From: Psychromonas sp. SA13A | Lineage (GTDB): Bacteria > Pseudomonadota > Gammaproteobacteria > Enterobacterales > Psychromonadaceae | NCBI RefSeq assembly: GCF_011378715.1 | Contig: NZ_WTKU01000014.1 | Location: 42,600-106,599, forward strand | Reading direction: 5' to 3' | DNA: 64,000 nucleotides | Part shown: in pieces, positions 46,287 through 55,169 of the stretch | Position numbering within the stretch: the first letter of the stretch is position 1 | Layout: each line of letters begins with the position of its first letter | Position numbers and translations under genes: made by a program | The notes under the pieces: generated by a model | What the model was told of the DNA's origin: nothing | Database searches by the model: none | Seen by the model: the letters and a program-made list of their open reading frames with translations, nothing else

Positions 46287-46874
46287 TTATAGTTTTTTGA
46301 TCAGCAAAAACATTTGCTCGATCATTGGTTGAGCTAGTTGTGTTACGTCGGGGCGGTTAAAGTAACCGCGTAAACCGGTAAATTGAACTTGAAAAAAACG
46401 TGCATATTCAAGAGCAGTCAGCGAACTATTTAATTCACCATTATTTATTGCTTGCTCAAATAATTGTGTTAAATAAACTTCAAATTCAGCTGCTTGATTT
46501 AAACTTAACTCATATAAATTAGCATCCTTTTCGGCAAATTCACTGTTTGCTTTAACCAACATACAGATAGCACTGGGGCTGCAATCTTTTGTTTCAATGA
46601 TCACATGTTCCACAAAGGCATGTAAACCTTCTAATACGCTATCCGCGTTTGATAAAAAGCTTTCTATTTGGGCTTTCATTTGTAAGGTGTAATCTTTTAA
46701 CGATTCGCTGTATAGCCCTTCTTTAGATCCAAATGCAGAGTAAATGCTGCCCGGTCTCATGTTAATAGCTTCTTGTAAGTCACGGGTTGAGGTTGCATGA
46801 AAACCTTTTTGCCAAAAGAGCTGACTTGCAAGGCGCACAACCGACTCTCGCTCAAACTTTATTTTGTTAGCCAT
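46287..46874 (-). CDS. TetR-family regulator
   Basis: 195 residues from the ATG at 46874; an in-frame extension of 16 codons overlaps the operator region and is not favoured. The N-terminal helix-turn-helix is FERESVVRLASQLFWQKGFH through TSTRDLQEAINMRPGSIYSAFGSK (shown in two parts of the same motif). The C-terminal ligand domain resembles the AcuR/NemR-like TetR_C group (EHVIIETKDCSPSAICMLVK). It is divergent from the CMD gene with palindromes between them, so it probably represses that gene and itself. The inducer is unknown. Confidence 0.85.
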   Translation of the reverse strand: MANKIKFERESVVRLASQLFWQKGFHATSTRDLQEAINMRPGSIYSAFGSKEGLYSESLKDYTLQMKAQIESFLSNADSVLEGLHAFVEHVIIETKDCSPSAICMLVKANSEFAEKDANLYELSLNQAAEFEVYLTQLFEQAINNGELNSSLTALEYARFFQVQFTGLRGYFNRPDVTQLAQPMIEQMFLLIKKL

Positions 46875-46900
46875 GTTATTTCTCAATTTATTTGAACACT

Positions 46901-46930
46901 TGCTCAATTTTAGCTTGAGCAATCGCTCAA
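46901..46930. promoter_or_regulatory. TetR operator palindromes
   Basis: TTGAGC-AATC-GCTCAA (46915-46930) is a perfect palindrome, and TGCTCAA (46901-46907) pairs with TTGAGCA (46915-46921). The arrangement, between divergent regulator and enzyme genes, is typical of a TetR autoregulatory operator. Confidence 0.75.
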
Positions 46931-46987
46931 AATCAACTAGTATGTGTCCTGAAGTTACTTAAAACCCATTATTTATTGGAGCTAAAC

Positions 46988-47530
46988 ATGACAGAATTTA
47001 CTTTATACACAGCAGAAAACGCACCTGAAGAATCAAAACCTTTAATGGCTGATTCAGTAGCCGCATTTGGCATGCTACCTAACTTACACGCAGTAATGGC
47101 TGAAGCACCAACTTTACTAAAGGGCTATCAAGTACTGCATGACCTATTCCAAAAAACATCGTTTAACGCTGAAGAGTTAACAGTGGTATGGCAATCAATT
47201 AACGTTGAGCACGAATGTCACTACTGCGTTCCGGCACACAGTGCAATTGCGGCTTCAATGAAAGTAGACCAAGATATTGTTGATGCGCTTGTGAACAAAA
47301 CAGAGCTTGCTAATCCTAAGTTAGAAACGCTACGTGAAACTACATTGGCTATGGCGCGTGACCGCGGTGTTATTAGTGATGAGCAAATCGAGAAGTTCTT
47401 TGCTGCAGGTTATGGCAAGCAGCAACTACTGGAAATTATTGTTGGTTTATCTCAAAAAGTAATGAGTAACTATACAAACCACCTTGCAGATACTCCAGTT
47501 GATGCACCGTTTAAAAAATTCATGAAATAG
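46988..47530 (+). CDS. carboxymuconolactone decarboxylase (AhpD-like) family protein
   Basis: 180 residues from the ATG at 46988, with GGAG six bases upstream; a TTG at 46976 is open but lacks a ribosome site. The AhpD/CMD core shows NVEHECHYCVPAHSAIA with the CxxC redox pair and downstream His, plus MKVDQDIVDAL. Such proteins are peroxidase partners or peroxiredoxin-like reductases. Control by the adjacent TetR suggests a response to an electrophile or organic peroxide; that is inference. Confidence 0.85.
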   Translation: MTEFTLYTAENAPEESKPLMADSVAAFGMLPNLHAVMAEAPTLLKGYQVLHDLFQKTSFNAEELTVVWQSINVEHECHYCVPAHSAIAASMKVDQDIVDALVNKTELANPKLETLRETTLAMARDRGVISDEQIEKFFAAGYGKQQLLEIIVGLSQKVMSNYTNHLADTPVDAPFKKFMK

Positions 47531-47556
47531 TTTATGACTTTTAAAAAGTGATATAA

Positions 47557-47582
47557 AAAAGGCAGCTTCGGCTGCCTTTTGT
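47557..47582 (+). terminator. terminator of the CMD gene
   Basis: AAAAGGCAGC, loop TTCG, GCTGCCTTTT. A short TTAAGG repeat (47628-47655) follows. Confidence 0.9.
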
Positions 47583-47670
47583 GTTTATAAAAGATCAACA
47601 ACACCCAAACCTAACCAATACTCATTAAAGGTTAAGGTTAAGGTTAAAGGTTAAATGCTAAATACAAAGT

Positions 47671-48447
47671 CTACTTAGCATTTGCCTCTAACTGGTTTGC
47701 TATCTCAATAAGATCTCGGCCAATTAAATCTGGCTTCGCGGCAAGAGGGTAGAGCGCTTTACCTGGACGCATAATAAATGCGGTTTTCCAACCTGCTTTA
47801 TCTGCTCCTGCTAAATCCCATGCGTGTGCGGCTATTAACATCGCATCTTCAGGTGCAACTTTCATTTCTTTTTGTGCCCAGTCATACACTTTTAAATCCG
47901 GTTTAAAGGTTTTTAAGTTTTGAACGGTTAATGATCCATCAAAATATTGTGCTAGATTTGAGTTTTTAAGTTGAGCTGCAATGCCTGCATCAGAGGAGTT
48001 GGTTAATGTGATCATGGTATAACCCAGAGCACGTATCTTTTTCAAGCCTTCAACTACATCCTTATGTGGTGCTAGGTCTCTAAAGGGGGTTAGTACAGCT
48101 GTACGCGCTTGTTCAGGTGTTAGTTTAATATTTTGTTGGTTTGCAATCATTTCTAATGATGCGATGCCTATTTCAGCAAAACTATTATATTCACCTGTCA
48201 CATTGCCAACTAAAGAGTAATGTAGCATGGTAGTAAACCAATAAGGGACTAGTTCATCTCGTCCACCTAAGGCTTTAGAAACTGATTTACCTACATTACC
48301 TAAGTCTAGGAGTGTTTCGTTAACATCAAAGAAAATGACCTTTGGTTTTATTGGTTGATTTGAGACTGAATCTTGAGAGTATGCAAAAGTTGACGTTAAG
48401 CTCATTGATATTAGTAAGCCAATCATAAAATTTTTAAAGCGAATCAT
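47671..48447 (-). CDS. HAD-family haloacid-dehalogenase-like protein, exported
   Basis: 258 residues with a signal peptide (FMIGLLISMSLTSTFAYSQD, about 1-25), which is unusual for this mostly cytoplasmic family. HAD motif I is FFDVNETLLD, where the nucleophile Asp is followed by N-E. Motif II is TLTNSSD, motif III contains the Lys in TFKPDLKVYDWA, and motif IV is HAWDLAGADKAGW. These fit type II (S)-2-haloacid dehalogenases. Activity on a haloacid is likely but not certain. A lone gene, close to but convergent with the CMD gene. Confidence 0.85.
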   Translation of the reverse strand: MIRFKNFMIGLLISMSLTSTFAYSQDSVSNQPIKPKVIFFDVNETLLDLGNVGKSVSKALGGRDELVPYWFTTMLHYSLVGNVTGEYNSFAEIGIASLEMIANQQNIKLTPEQARTAVLTPFRDLAPHKDVVEGLKKIRALGYTMITLTNSSDAGIAAQLKNSNLAQYFDGSLTVQNLKTFKPDLKVYDWAQKEMKVAPEDAMLIAAHAWDLAGADKAGWKTAFIMRPGKALYPLAAKPDLIGRDLIEIANQLEANAK

Positions 48448-48924
48448 TATAAAATACCTGTAAAGTTAAATTGTTAAAGTTATGCACTTCTTATTTGAAT
48501 CTAAGAAGTTTATAACTGAGTCTATAACTGGGCCTATAGCCCCTTAATAAACGAAAACGGTTTTACACACAAAAAGAAAAAGTAAAGGCCGTCACCAACA
48601 GACCACTGAATATACGTTTAAATTTCAAATTTTTTTATAAATAAAAAATACGTTATTTATTTATACAGATCAAAGGTTTAAAGGTAGTATTTGTATGAAA
48701 AAACCGTACTTAAAACGGGTGTCTATTTAAAACTAAAACGTATTTAGATACTTTTAAATGAGGCTATTTATTAGTAAACTTGATTTAAATTGTTGGTAAC
48801 GAACAATTTCATTTGGGGGAGGGTTTTATCAAACTTTGTGCGAATCAAGGAGTGATGTTTTTAAACTGTCTTGCTAATAAACTATTCAGGTCTTCATTTT
48901 TACGATAGTCTTTTTAATCAATGT
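48448..48924. other. AT-rich gap upstream of the 16-bp repeats
   Basis: 477 bases with no supported gene. It contains the HAD gene promoter and possibly that of the efflux operon. Confidence 0.35.
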
Positions 48925-49020
48925 AATACTTAACCAATTTAATACTTAACCAATTTAATACTTAACCAATTTAATACTTAACCAATTTAGTACTTAACCA
49001 ATTTAATACTTAATCAATGT
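48925..49020 (+). repeat. six tandem copies of a 16-bp unit
   Basis: AATACTTAACCAATTT is repeated at 48925, 48941, 48957, 48973, 48989 (one change) and 49005 (two changes). The array ends 19 bases before the aaeX-like start, so it occupies the leader or promoter of the efflux operon. Copy number may vary between strains. Confidence 0.95.
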
Positions 49021-49039
49021 GATAATAGGGTATTTATTT

Positions 49040-49243
49040 ATGCTTCAAACTGTAGTGTTAGGTGGAATGGAGTTTAGCCCTTTGGTTATCTATATTCCGA
49101 TTGCTTTTATCTTATCTGCATTAACTCGTTTTGTTTTACACCGTCTAGATTGGCATGATCGTATTTGGAAAGTCGCCTGGTTTGAAGTATCTCTTTTTGT
49201 ATGCTATTTCGCCTTAACTGTATATTTACTGAGTGGAAGATAA
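49040..49243 (+). CDS. aaeX: DUF1656 (AaeX-like) membrane protein
   Basis: 67 residues, the same as E. coli AaeX. The ATG at 49040 has AGGG nine bases upstream; a GTG at 49019 lies in the repeat array. Two helices (FSPLVIYIPIAFILSALTRF and VAWFEVSLFVCYFALTVYLL). It always accompanies aaeA and aaeB, with an unknown role. Five bases separate it from the next gene. Confidence 0.82.
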   Translation: MLQTVVLGGMEFSPLVIYIPIAFILSALTRFVLHRLDWHDRIWKVAWFEVSLFVCYFALTVYLLSGR

Positions 49244-49248
49244 ACATT

Positions 49249-50109
49249 ATGACAAAATATCTACGTATTCTTTTTACCCTTGTTGTTGTGATCATGGCGG
49301 TATTTGCAGGGCGTTGGGTTTGGACTGATTATATGCATACACCTTGGACTCGCGATGGACGTGTTCGAGCTGATATTGTTACCGTCGCAGCTGATGTTTC
49401 AGGGTGGGTAACAACACTCAATGTTAAAGATGGTCAATTAGTTAAAAAAGGCCAATTACTGTTTAGTGTTGATAACAAACGTTACCAAGCTGCTTTAGAA
49501 AAAAGCAAAGCGAACACCGAAGGTGCATTGTTAGCGTGGGAACTAGCTAAGCATAAATACAATCGCCGCGAAGCATTAAACAATCAAAAAGCAATTAGTG
49601 AAGAAGGGTTAGAGCTAACGCGTATCAATAGAAATATTGCCAAAGCGAATTATGACTTGGCTAAAACAGAGCAAGCTTTAGCGCAATTAAACGTTGATAG
49701 AACAGAAGTTGTTGCTCCAGTATCAGGCCAAGTCATTAATTTAAATTTACGTCAGGGAAATTATATCGGACAGGGAGTATCTGTTTTTGCGATTGTAAAA
49801 TCTGATTCATTTTATGTGACAGGTTATTTTGAAGAAACTAAAGTGCCGCTTATCTATGAAAATCAAGAAGCCCAAATAGCATTGCTCAGTGGTGGCAAAA
49901 AACTAACTGGTCATGTTGTGAGTGTGGGCAAAGCGATTGCTAATACCAATACACAAAGTAACAGCCAACTTTTACCGCAAGTTCAACAAACGTTTAATTG
50001 GGTACGTTTGTCACAACGTATTCCCATTGATATTCAATTAGACACATTACCAAAAGATATTCAGCTGAGTGCCGGTATGACAGTGACTATTCATCTCACG
50101 ACAGACTAA
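49249..50109 (+). CDS. aaeA: AaeA-type membrane fusion protein
   Basis: 286 residues from the ATG at 49249, with GGAAGA upstream. The frame is open 16 codons earlier inside aaeX. An N-terminal anchor (LRILFTLVVVIMAVFAGRWVW) precedes the characteristic TPWTRDGRVRADIV, a lipoyl half (VSGWVTTLNVKDGQLVKKGQ), a short helical hairpin and the second lipoyl half. It links the FUSC pump to the outer membrane for efflux of aromatic carboxylic acids in E. coli. No aaeR LysR gene lies next to the operon, so regulation differs. Confidence 0.87.
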   Translation: MTKYLRILFTLVVVIMAVFAGRWVWTDYMHTPWTRDGRVRADIVTVAADVSGWVTTLNVKDGQLVKKGQLLFSVDNKRYQAALEKSKANTEGALLAWELAKHKYNRREALNNQKAISEEGLELTRINRNIAKANYDLAKTEQALAQLNVDRTEVVAPVSGQVINLNLRQGNYIGQGVSVFAIVKSDSFYVTGYFEETKVPLIYENQEAQIALLSGGKKLTGHVVSVGKAIANTNTQSNSQLLPQVQQTFNWVRLSQRIPIDIQLDTLPKDIQLSAGMTVTIHLTTD

Positions 50110-50119
50110 GGGGAATAAC

Positions 50120-52198
50120 TTGGGCGTGGTGCTACGTAATTTGTTTTTTCCTAAAAAACAGGCCGTTATTTTTGCGATAAAAGGTGTGATTGCGATGTCG
50201 ATGGCATTATCGATTGCAATGGCGCTGAACCTTGACCGTCCGTATTGGGCATTAGTTTCTGCTATTTTTTTACAGTTGCGCCCAGAAAGTGGTCTGGTGA
50301 TTGAAAAAGCGCTTTGCCAAATAGTAGGCACCATTATCGGTGGTTTATTTGGCATATTATTATTAAGCCAGTTGATGTCATATCCTTATTTAGCATTAGG
50401 TGTATTGGCCATTTGGTTAGGCTTAAATTCTGCTTTATCCGCTATGGTACGACAAGCAAACTTTGTTTATGCCTTTGCAATGGCTGCTGTGACTGCGGAA
50501 ATTATTGTTCTTCTAGTGATGGTGAGTCCTACAACTGTTAGTAGTGCAGGTATATTTGAAATAGCACAAGCGCGCATGAGTGAGATTATCATCGGGTCTA
50601 TTTGTGCTGGGATTGTCAGCCATCTATTCTGGCCAGTAAAAATAAAAAACTCGTTACAAATTCAAGCTAGATCGGTGATCAACCAAACCTTAGATTATTT
50701 AGTGTCTGAGCTAGACACTAAAGGAACACATGAAAAACGCCATACACAAATAGATGGCGTAATGGTTACCTTAGGGGTTATCAATGATGATTCAAGTGCT
50801 GTGCGTTACGAAGGCCCAAAAGGTCCAGGGCGATCAAGAGCGGCAAATCAACTTGCGCAAAAAGTATTGTCGTTACTGGCTTTAATTCAAATATTTGGTC
50901 GTTTGCAACGTAATCACTCTGATCTCATCACTGCTGATTTAGCACAATTGTTTAACCGATTAAAACAGGTGCTAGCTAATATTGCTGCATCTGACAACTA
51001 TGCGTTTTGTGCTGAGGAGGTTAAAGCCTTTCGTAGGGAACTGACAGAATGGCGAGTAAATAATGCCTTTGAAGCCCCTTTTGAATCTCACATGTTTAAT
51101 GTTGCTTTAGACATAACAGGGGACTTAACCATTTTATTGCGTGCCTACAAAGCCTTACAAGAGCGTGATAAAACCTTGTTGAATGCGCCGAGTATGTTGA
51201 CTTACCGAGACCCATTAGCGGGTATTATTGTTGGCTTTAGAACTTCATTAGTGTTTGTGATTGGTGCCTGTATTTGGATAAGTACAGGTTCATCGGCGGC
51301 ATTGATGATCATGATTTTACCCGTCATATTTTCTATTATGTTAGCGCGAATACCTTTGGCTATTTTACGTGTGGTTATAAAACGCTTGTTAGTTGGGGTA
51401 GTTGCCGCTTCTGTGGTCACTATCTTTTACGCTCTTAATTTACTCGCGCAGAGCGGTGGGCAGTTAGAAATATTATTATTGGTGTTAGCTGGACCCTACT
51501 TTTTAGGGCTTTTGCTAATCGCTGATCGCGAAACACTACCTTACGGTTTAGGGTTTTGCATTCCATTTTCAATTTTAGTTCGCCCCAGCACTGACATGAG
51601 CTTAGCTTTTACAATCGATTATACATTAAGTGCTGCGATGGCTATTTTTGCTGGTGTTAGTATTTTGTTTTGGATTTTTCACTTATTTACAGGGCCGAGC
51701 ATTCAGTTATTAGTTAGCCGAGTTTTTAAAGCGACGCATAAAGATTTAATGGAGATAGATAATCAGAAAATGCCAGCCATATGGTACAACCGTCGAATGT
51801 CAGATAGATTGTTAAGGTTAATTAATTACGATCAAGGATCTCATTCTCGTGCCATTACCGATCTTGCTTTAACTGGGCTTAATTTAGGTCATGCAATGGT
51901 TCGAGTGCAATCAATATGTGAAAACTTAGTGGGCAAAAAATCAGTCAGAAAAAACTTAGTGAACGAAAGATTAGTAGGCAAAAAATTAAAGTATCTTAAA
52001 AAATGGCAATACAAATTAGCAGATGCTTTTTTATTAGCGAGCCAAGGCAAGTGTAATGACGATTTTAAACAAGCTTCTGATTTATTGCACCAAGAGCTTG
52101 TTGCTGAAGGGCATGATTCTGCTCAAATAGACGCGATTAAAGGCATGTTTATACGTATTAATCTCACCTTAGAAAGAAGTGCCGGTAAAATAAAGTAG
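50120..52198 (+). CDS. aaeB: AaeB-type FUSC efflux pump
   Basis: 692 residues from a TTG (50120) with AGGGG seven bases upstream, a good fit for a rare start. Two blocks of about five membrane helices each (about 15-165 and 360-520) are separated by a cytoplasmic region, as in FUSC/PET proteins. The N-terminal signature is DRPYWALVSAIFLQLRPESG, where the Arg-Pro-Glu loop is conserved. It is the inner-membrane pump of the operon, exporting aromatic acids or similar compounds. The C-terminal region has an unusual KNLVGKK-type local repeat (about residues 605-630). Confidence 0.88.
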   Translation: MGVVLRNLFFPKKQAVIFAIKGVIAMSMALSIAMALNLDRPYWALVSAIFLQLRPESGLVIEKALCQIVGTIIGGLFGILLLSQLMSYPYLALGVLAIWLGLNSALSAMVRQANFVYAFAMAAVTAEIIVLLVMVSPTTVSSAGIFEIAQARMSEIIIGSICAGIVSHLFWPVKIKNSLQIQARSVINQTLDYLVSELDTKGTHEKRHTQIDGVMVTLGVINDDSSAVRYEGPKGPGRSRAANQLAQKVLSLLALIQIFGRLQRNHSDLITADLAQLFNRLKQVLANIAASDNYAFCAEEVKAFRRELTEWRVNNAFEAPFESHMFNVALDITGDLTILLRAYKALQERDKTLLNAPSMLTYRDPLAGIIVGFRTSLVFVIGACIWISTGSSAALMIMILPVIFSIMLARIPLAILRVVIKRLLVGVVAASVVTIFYALNLLAQSGGQLEILLLVLAGPYFLGLLLIADRETLPYGLGFCIPFSILVRPSTDMSLAFTIDYTLSAAMAIFAGVSILFWIFHLFTGPSIQLLVSRVFKATHKDLMEIDNQKMPAIWYNRRMSDRLLRLINYDQGSHSRAITDLALTGLNLGHAMVRVQSICENLVGKKSVRKNLVNERLVGKKLKYLKKWQYKLADAFLLASQGKCNDDFKQASDLLHQELVAEGHDSAQIDAIKGMFIRINLTLERSAGKIK

Positions 52199-52376
52199 TT
52201 GCAGAAATTTAAACATTTCTCGCATTGGTGGTGTAAGTCTGAGTAGCATTTATACAAAAATTCTAAATGCTACCTTTATTAAATGTACTATTTTCTAAAG
52301 CAGTACTGCCAAAAGCTACTATTGAAATATTACTCTTCACAAGGAATTAGTAGGTAAGTGTTATTGTGTTCTATAG

Positions 52377-52404
52377 CTCTCAAACATTCTTTGAGAGTAT
52401 TTTT
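52377..52404 (+). terminator. terminator of the aaeXAB operon
   Basis: CTCTCAAA, loop CATTC, TTTGAGAG, then TATTTTTTG. It overlaps the end of the convergent HPP gene. Confidence 0.82.
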
Positions 52405-53303
52405 TGTTTAGGTCGCATTTTTTCATTCGCCCACTCTGCAAATTCTTGTAAAGTGCAACTATCTGTCGAGCCTTTTCTTTCACCATCTGCAATGCGATAT
52501 ATGACTAGATGCAGAGAAGGATCTGCATGTTCACGTTGGTCGATGACTTGACGTACAGACCACTGTCTTCCTGGTTTGCTATTTGTATAGAAAGCACCGA
52601 GTTCGAGCACAAACTGCGTGATTAATTCTTCGTGATAAATAGCGTCGGCTAAATCAACAATATGCTTTATTTTTTCATCACTTGCATCAATAACCAGATC
52701 TGAACGCCTTATTGCTTCATGGATATGCTGCATCTTGATACGGCGAGTATCTGGATGATACCCCACACTTTGATAGTGCATAAAGCTTTGTGGGTAACGC
52801 CTCCAGTGGAATAGATTATTAAAAAGCATCGCCACGGAAAGCAATATAGCGCAATTAATTAATGTTGGCGTAATCACATACCAATAACCTAAGTCATGTA
52901 TGGCGGGTCCTCCTATTACAGCCGCTAAGGCTGTTGCACCACCTGGAGGGTGTAAGCTTCGCGTGAGATGCATGACCAAAATAGATAAAGCGACGGCTAA
53001 TGAGGCAGCTAAAAAGGTAGCGTCTATAAATTTTGCACAGGTTACACCTACAATCGCTGAGAAAAGGTTTCCTGCTAAAAAAGCCCAAGGCGTGGAAAGC
53101 TGACCGTGGGGAACGGCAAAGAGCAATACCGCTGCAGCACCCATTGAGGGTAAGATAGCCACAGAACCTGCGGCACCAGTAAAATAGATTGTTGTATAAA
53201 AACAACAAAAAATGGCTAACATTCCACCAATTGTTGCCACCGTCTTTTCAGAATTAACTACGCTACTTTGAAAGCCTAAAAATCGAATAACTATTTGAAT
53301 CAT
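52380..53303 (-). CDS. HPP-family membrane protein
   Basis: 307 residues. Four to five helices fill residues 20-170; the HPP motif is RSLHPPGGATALAAVIGG. A soluble C-terminal part of about 130 residues follows. In cyanobacteria an HPP protein transports nitrite; for the two-domain proteobacterial form function is not settled. The start has no strong ribosome site. It is convergent with aaeB and divergent from nfsA. Confidence 0.85.
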   Translation of the reverse strand: MIQIVIRFLGFQSSVVNSEKTVATIGGMLAIFCCFYTTIYFTGAAGSVAILPSMGAAAVLLFAVPHGQLSTPWAFLAGNLFSAIVGVTCAKFIDATFLAASLAVALSILVMHLTRSLHPPGGATALAAVIGGPAIHDLGYWYVITPTLINCAILLSVAMLFNNLFHWRRYPQSFMHYQSVGYHPDTRRIKMQHIHEAIRRSDLVIDASDEKIKHIVDLADAIYHEELITQFVLELGAFYTNSKPGRQWSVRQVIDQREHADPSLHLVIYRIADGERKGSTDSCTLQEFAEWANEKMRPKQKILSKNV

Positions 53304-53585
53304 TTTTTATCGCTTATACAATTTATGTAAATTTAGCATTTTATTTCTCGATTATTAAGCCGAAAAATTTCATGCTAGATGATAAAGTAAATCATTCAAG
53401 CTGCCTACAGCAAAATAATTATTAATGGGCGGTTAGTGTTTTGATACTTAATGGTATTCTATTATCTGTATTTTAATGTTTTACTCGATCCATTAAGAGT
53501 ACATTGCATCTTTTATTACAACCTCATATTACAATCTTATATTGCATCTTATAACTTCAATTATAGCGACAAGGATTACTGATTT

Positions 53586-54308
53586 ATGAACAAAACTATT
53601 GAGACGATGTTAAACCATCGTTCGATTCGTCAATATACGCAACAGCCGATACAGAAAAACCAACTCGACAGTATTATTCAAGCTGGATTAGCCGCTTCTT
53701 CCTCGAGTATGCTACAGGTTGTCTCTATCATTAGGGTGACAGATAAAAGTAAACGTAAATTACTAGCTGAGTATGCGGGTAATCAACCCTACGTTGAAAA
53801 CGCGCCTGAATTTTTAGTATTTTGTATTGACTATCAACGCCATGCGACGATTAATCCAGATGTGCAAGCCGACTTTACTGAGCTTACGCTTATTGGTGCA
53901 GTTGATAGTGGCATCATGGCACAAAACTGTTTATTAGCCGCTGAATCATTAGGATTAGGTGGTGTATATATTGGTGGATTACGTAATCAAATACAATTGG
54001 TGGATGAGTTACTTGAATTACCTCAAAATACATCGGTATTATTTGGCATGTGTTTAGGTTACCCAGCGCAAGACCCTGAAATTAAACCCCGTTTACCTGC
54101 TCATGTTATTATGCACGAAAATCAATATCAGCCACTGAAGATGGATGATATTAAAGATTATGACCAGGTGATACATGATTATTATGCAAGCCGTTCGAGT
54201 AACCAAAAGCAAAGTACTTGGTCTGAGCAAGTCACTGGACAATTATCGAAAGAGTCACGCCCACATATCCTGCCATATTTGAATAAAAAAGGGCTTACAA
54301 AGCGTTAG
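53586..54308 (+). CDS. nfsA: oxygen-insensitive NADPH nitroreductase NfsA
   Basis: 240 residues, the same size as E. coli NfsA. FMN-binding features are HRSIRQYT near the N-terminus, ASSSSMLQVVSIIRV and LGLGGVYIGGLRNQ. The segment LPQNTSVLFGMCLGYP is typical. The C-terminal extension (SWTWSEQ-like WSEQVTGQLSKESRP) marks the NfsA/Frp group rather than NfsB. It reduces nitroaromatics and quinones in the cytoplasm with NADPH. A GTGATTGAA triple repeat lies just downstream (54339-54365). Confidence 0.92.
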   Translation: MNKTIETMLNHRSIRQYTQQPIQKNQLDSIIQAGLAASSSSMLQVVSIIRVTDKSKRKLLAEYAGNQPYVENAPEFLVFCIDYQRHATINPDVQADFTELTLIGAVDSGIMAQNCLLAAESLGLGGVYIGGLRNQIQLVDELLELPQNTSVLFGMCLGYPAQDPEIKPRLPAHVIMHENQYQPLKMDDIKDYDQVIHDYYASRSSNQKQSTWSEQVTGQLSKESRPHILPYLNKKGLTKR

Positions 54309-54474
54309 GTTTTAACGTAATTGGACGTTGTTGTTTTCAGTGATTGAAGTGATTGAAGTGATTGCAGATTGTGAATTGATATAAGGTTTAACCTTCAGCT
54401 TTAAGTGCGGCCCTGAAATAGGGCTGTTAGGTTGAAAGTGGCGCTGGTGATTATGATTATCCACACTCTGTCAA

Positions 54475-55158
54475 TCACTTCACATACACTCTTTCTGGTC
54501 GTCCGACCTTTCCATATTCATTTTCTGCTCTTAATAGACCATTGGCTGAGCAGTATTCTAAATAGCGACGAGCGGTTGTTTTGCTAATACCTGTCTCTTG
54601 GACTAAACGATCAACAGTAAATTTGACACCCACATTTTGAGAAAACACACGTTTAATCGTTTCTAAAGTGATGCTCTCTATACCTTTGGGTAGTAATTGC
54701 TGGTACTTGTCACGCAGTTGAATATTAAAGAGTTCATCAATGTGTTTTTGCTCAAGATTATCGTATGCATTCATCGCTGTATTAAGGGTTAAATAACGAT
54801 TAAGTGTTTGTTGTAATCGTTCGTATGAAACGGGTTTAAGTAGGTAATCAAAACATCCCAGTTTCATTGCAGTTTTAACGGTTTCAATTTCATCTGAAGC
54901 AGTAATTAATACAACATTTGTTTTGTGGCTCGTTTTATCGGCAATTATCTCTCGGAATAAATCGATACCGGTGCCATCTGGTAGATAGTTATCTAAAATG
55001 ATTAGCTTTGGTTTATGTACTTTTACCATGGTTCTAGCCATTTGCAGGTTTTCTGCTATCCCAATGGGATTAAAACGCGGAGTTTGGCGTAAAATTTGGC
55101 TGTGAATCTGTGCAATTTTTGCATCATCTTCAACAATTAATACATCAATTAAGTCCAT
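54475..55158 (-). CDS. CitB/DcuR-type response regulator
   Basis: 227 residues. The receiver domain (1-125) has the acidic triad in VLIVEDDAKI, the phospho-acceptor Asp in LIILDNYLPDGTG and the Lys in YLLKPVSY. The C-terminal domain holds a DcuR/CitB-type helix-turn-helix (FTVDRLVQETGISKTTARRY). It starts 11 bases after the sensor kinase gene and is likely translated with it. With the neighbouring TctCBA genes it probably activates the transporter in response to a tri- or dicarboxylate. Confidence 0.9.
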   Translation of the reverse strand: MDLIDVLIVEDDAKIAQIHSQILRQTPRFNPIGIAENLQMARTMVKVHKPKLIILDNYLPDGTGIDLFREIIADKTSHKTNVVLITASDEIETVKTAMKLGCFDYLLKPVSYERLQQTLNRYLTLNTAMNAYDNLEQKHIDELFNIQLRDKYQQLLPKGIESITLETIKRVFSQNVGVKFTVDRLVQETGISKTTARRYLEYCSANGLLRAENEYGKVGRPERVYVK

Positions 55159-55169
55159 TTTATTTACCT

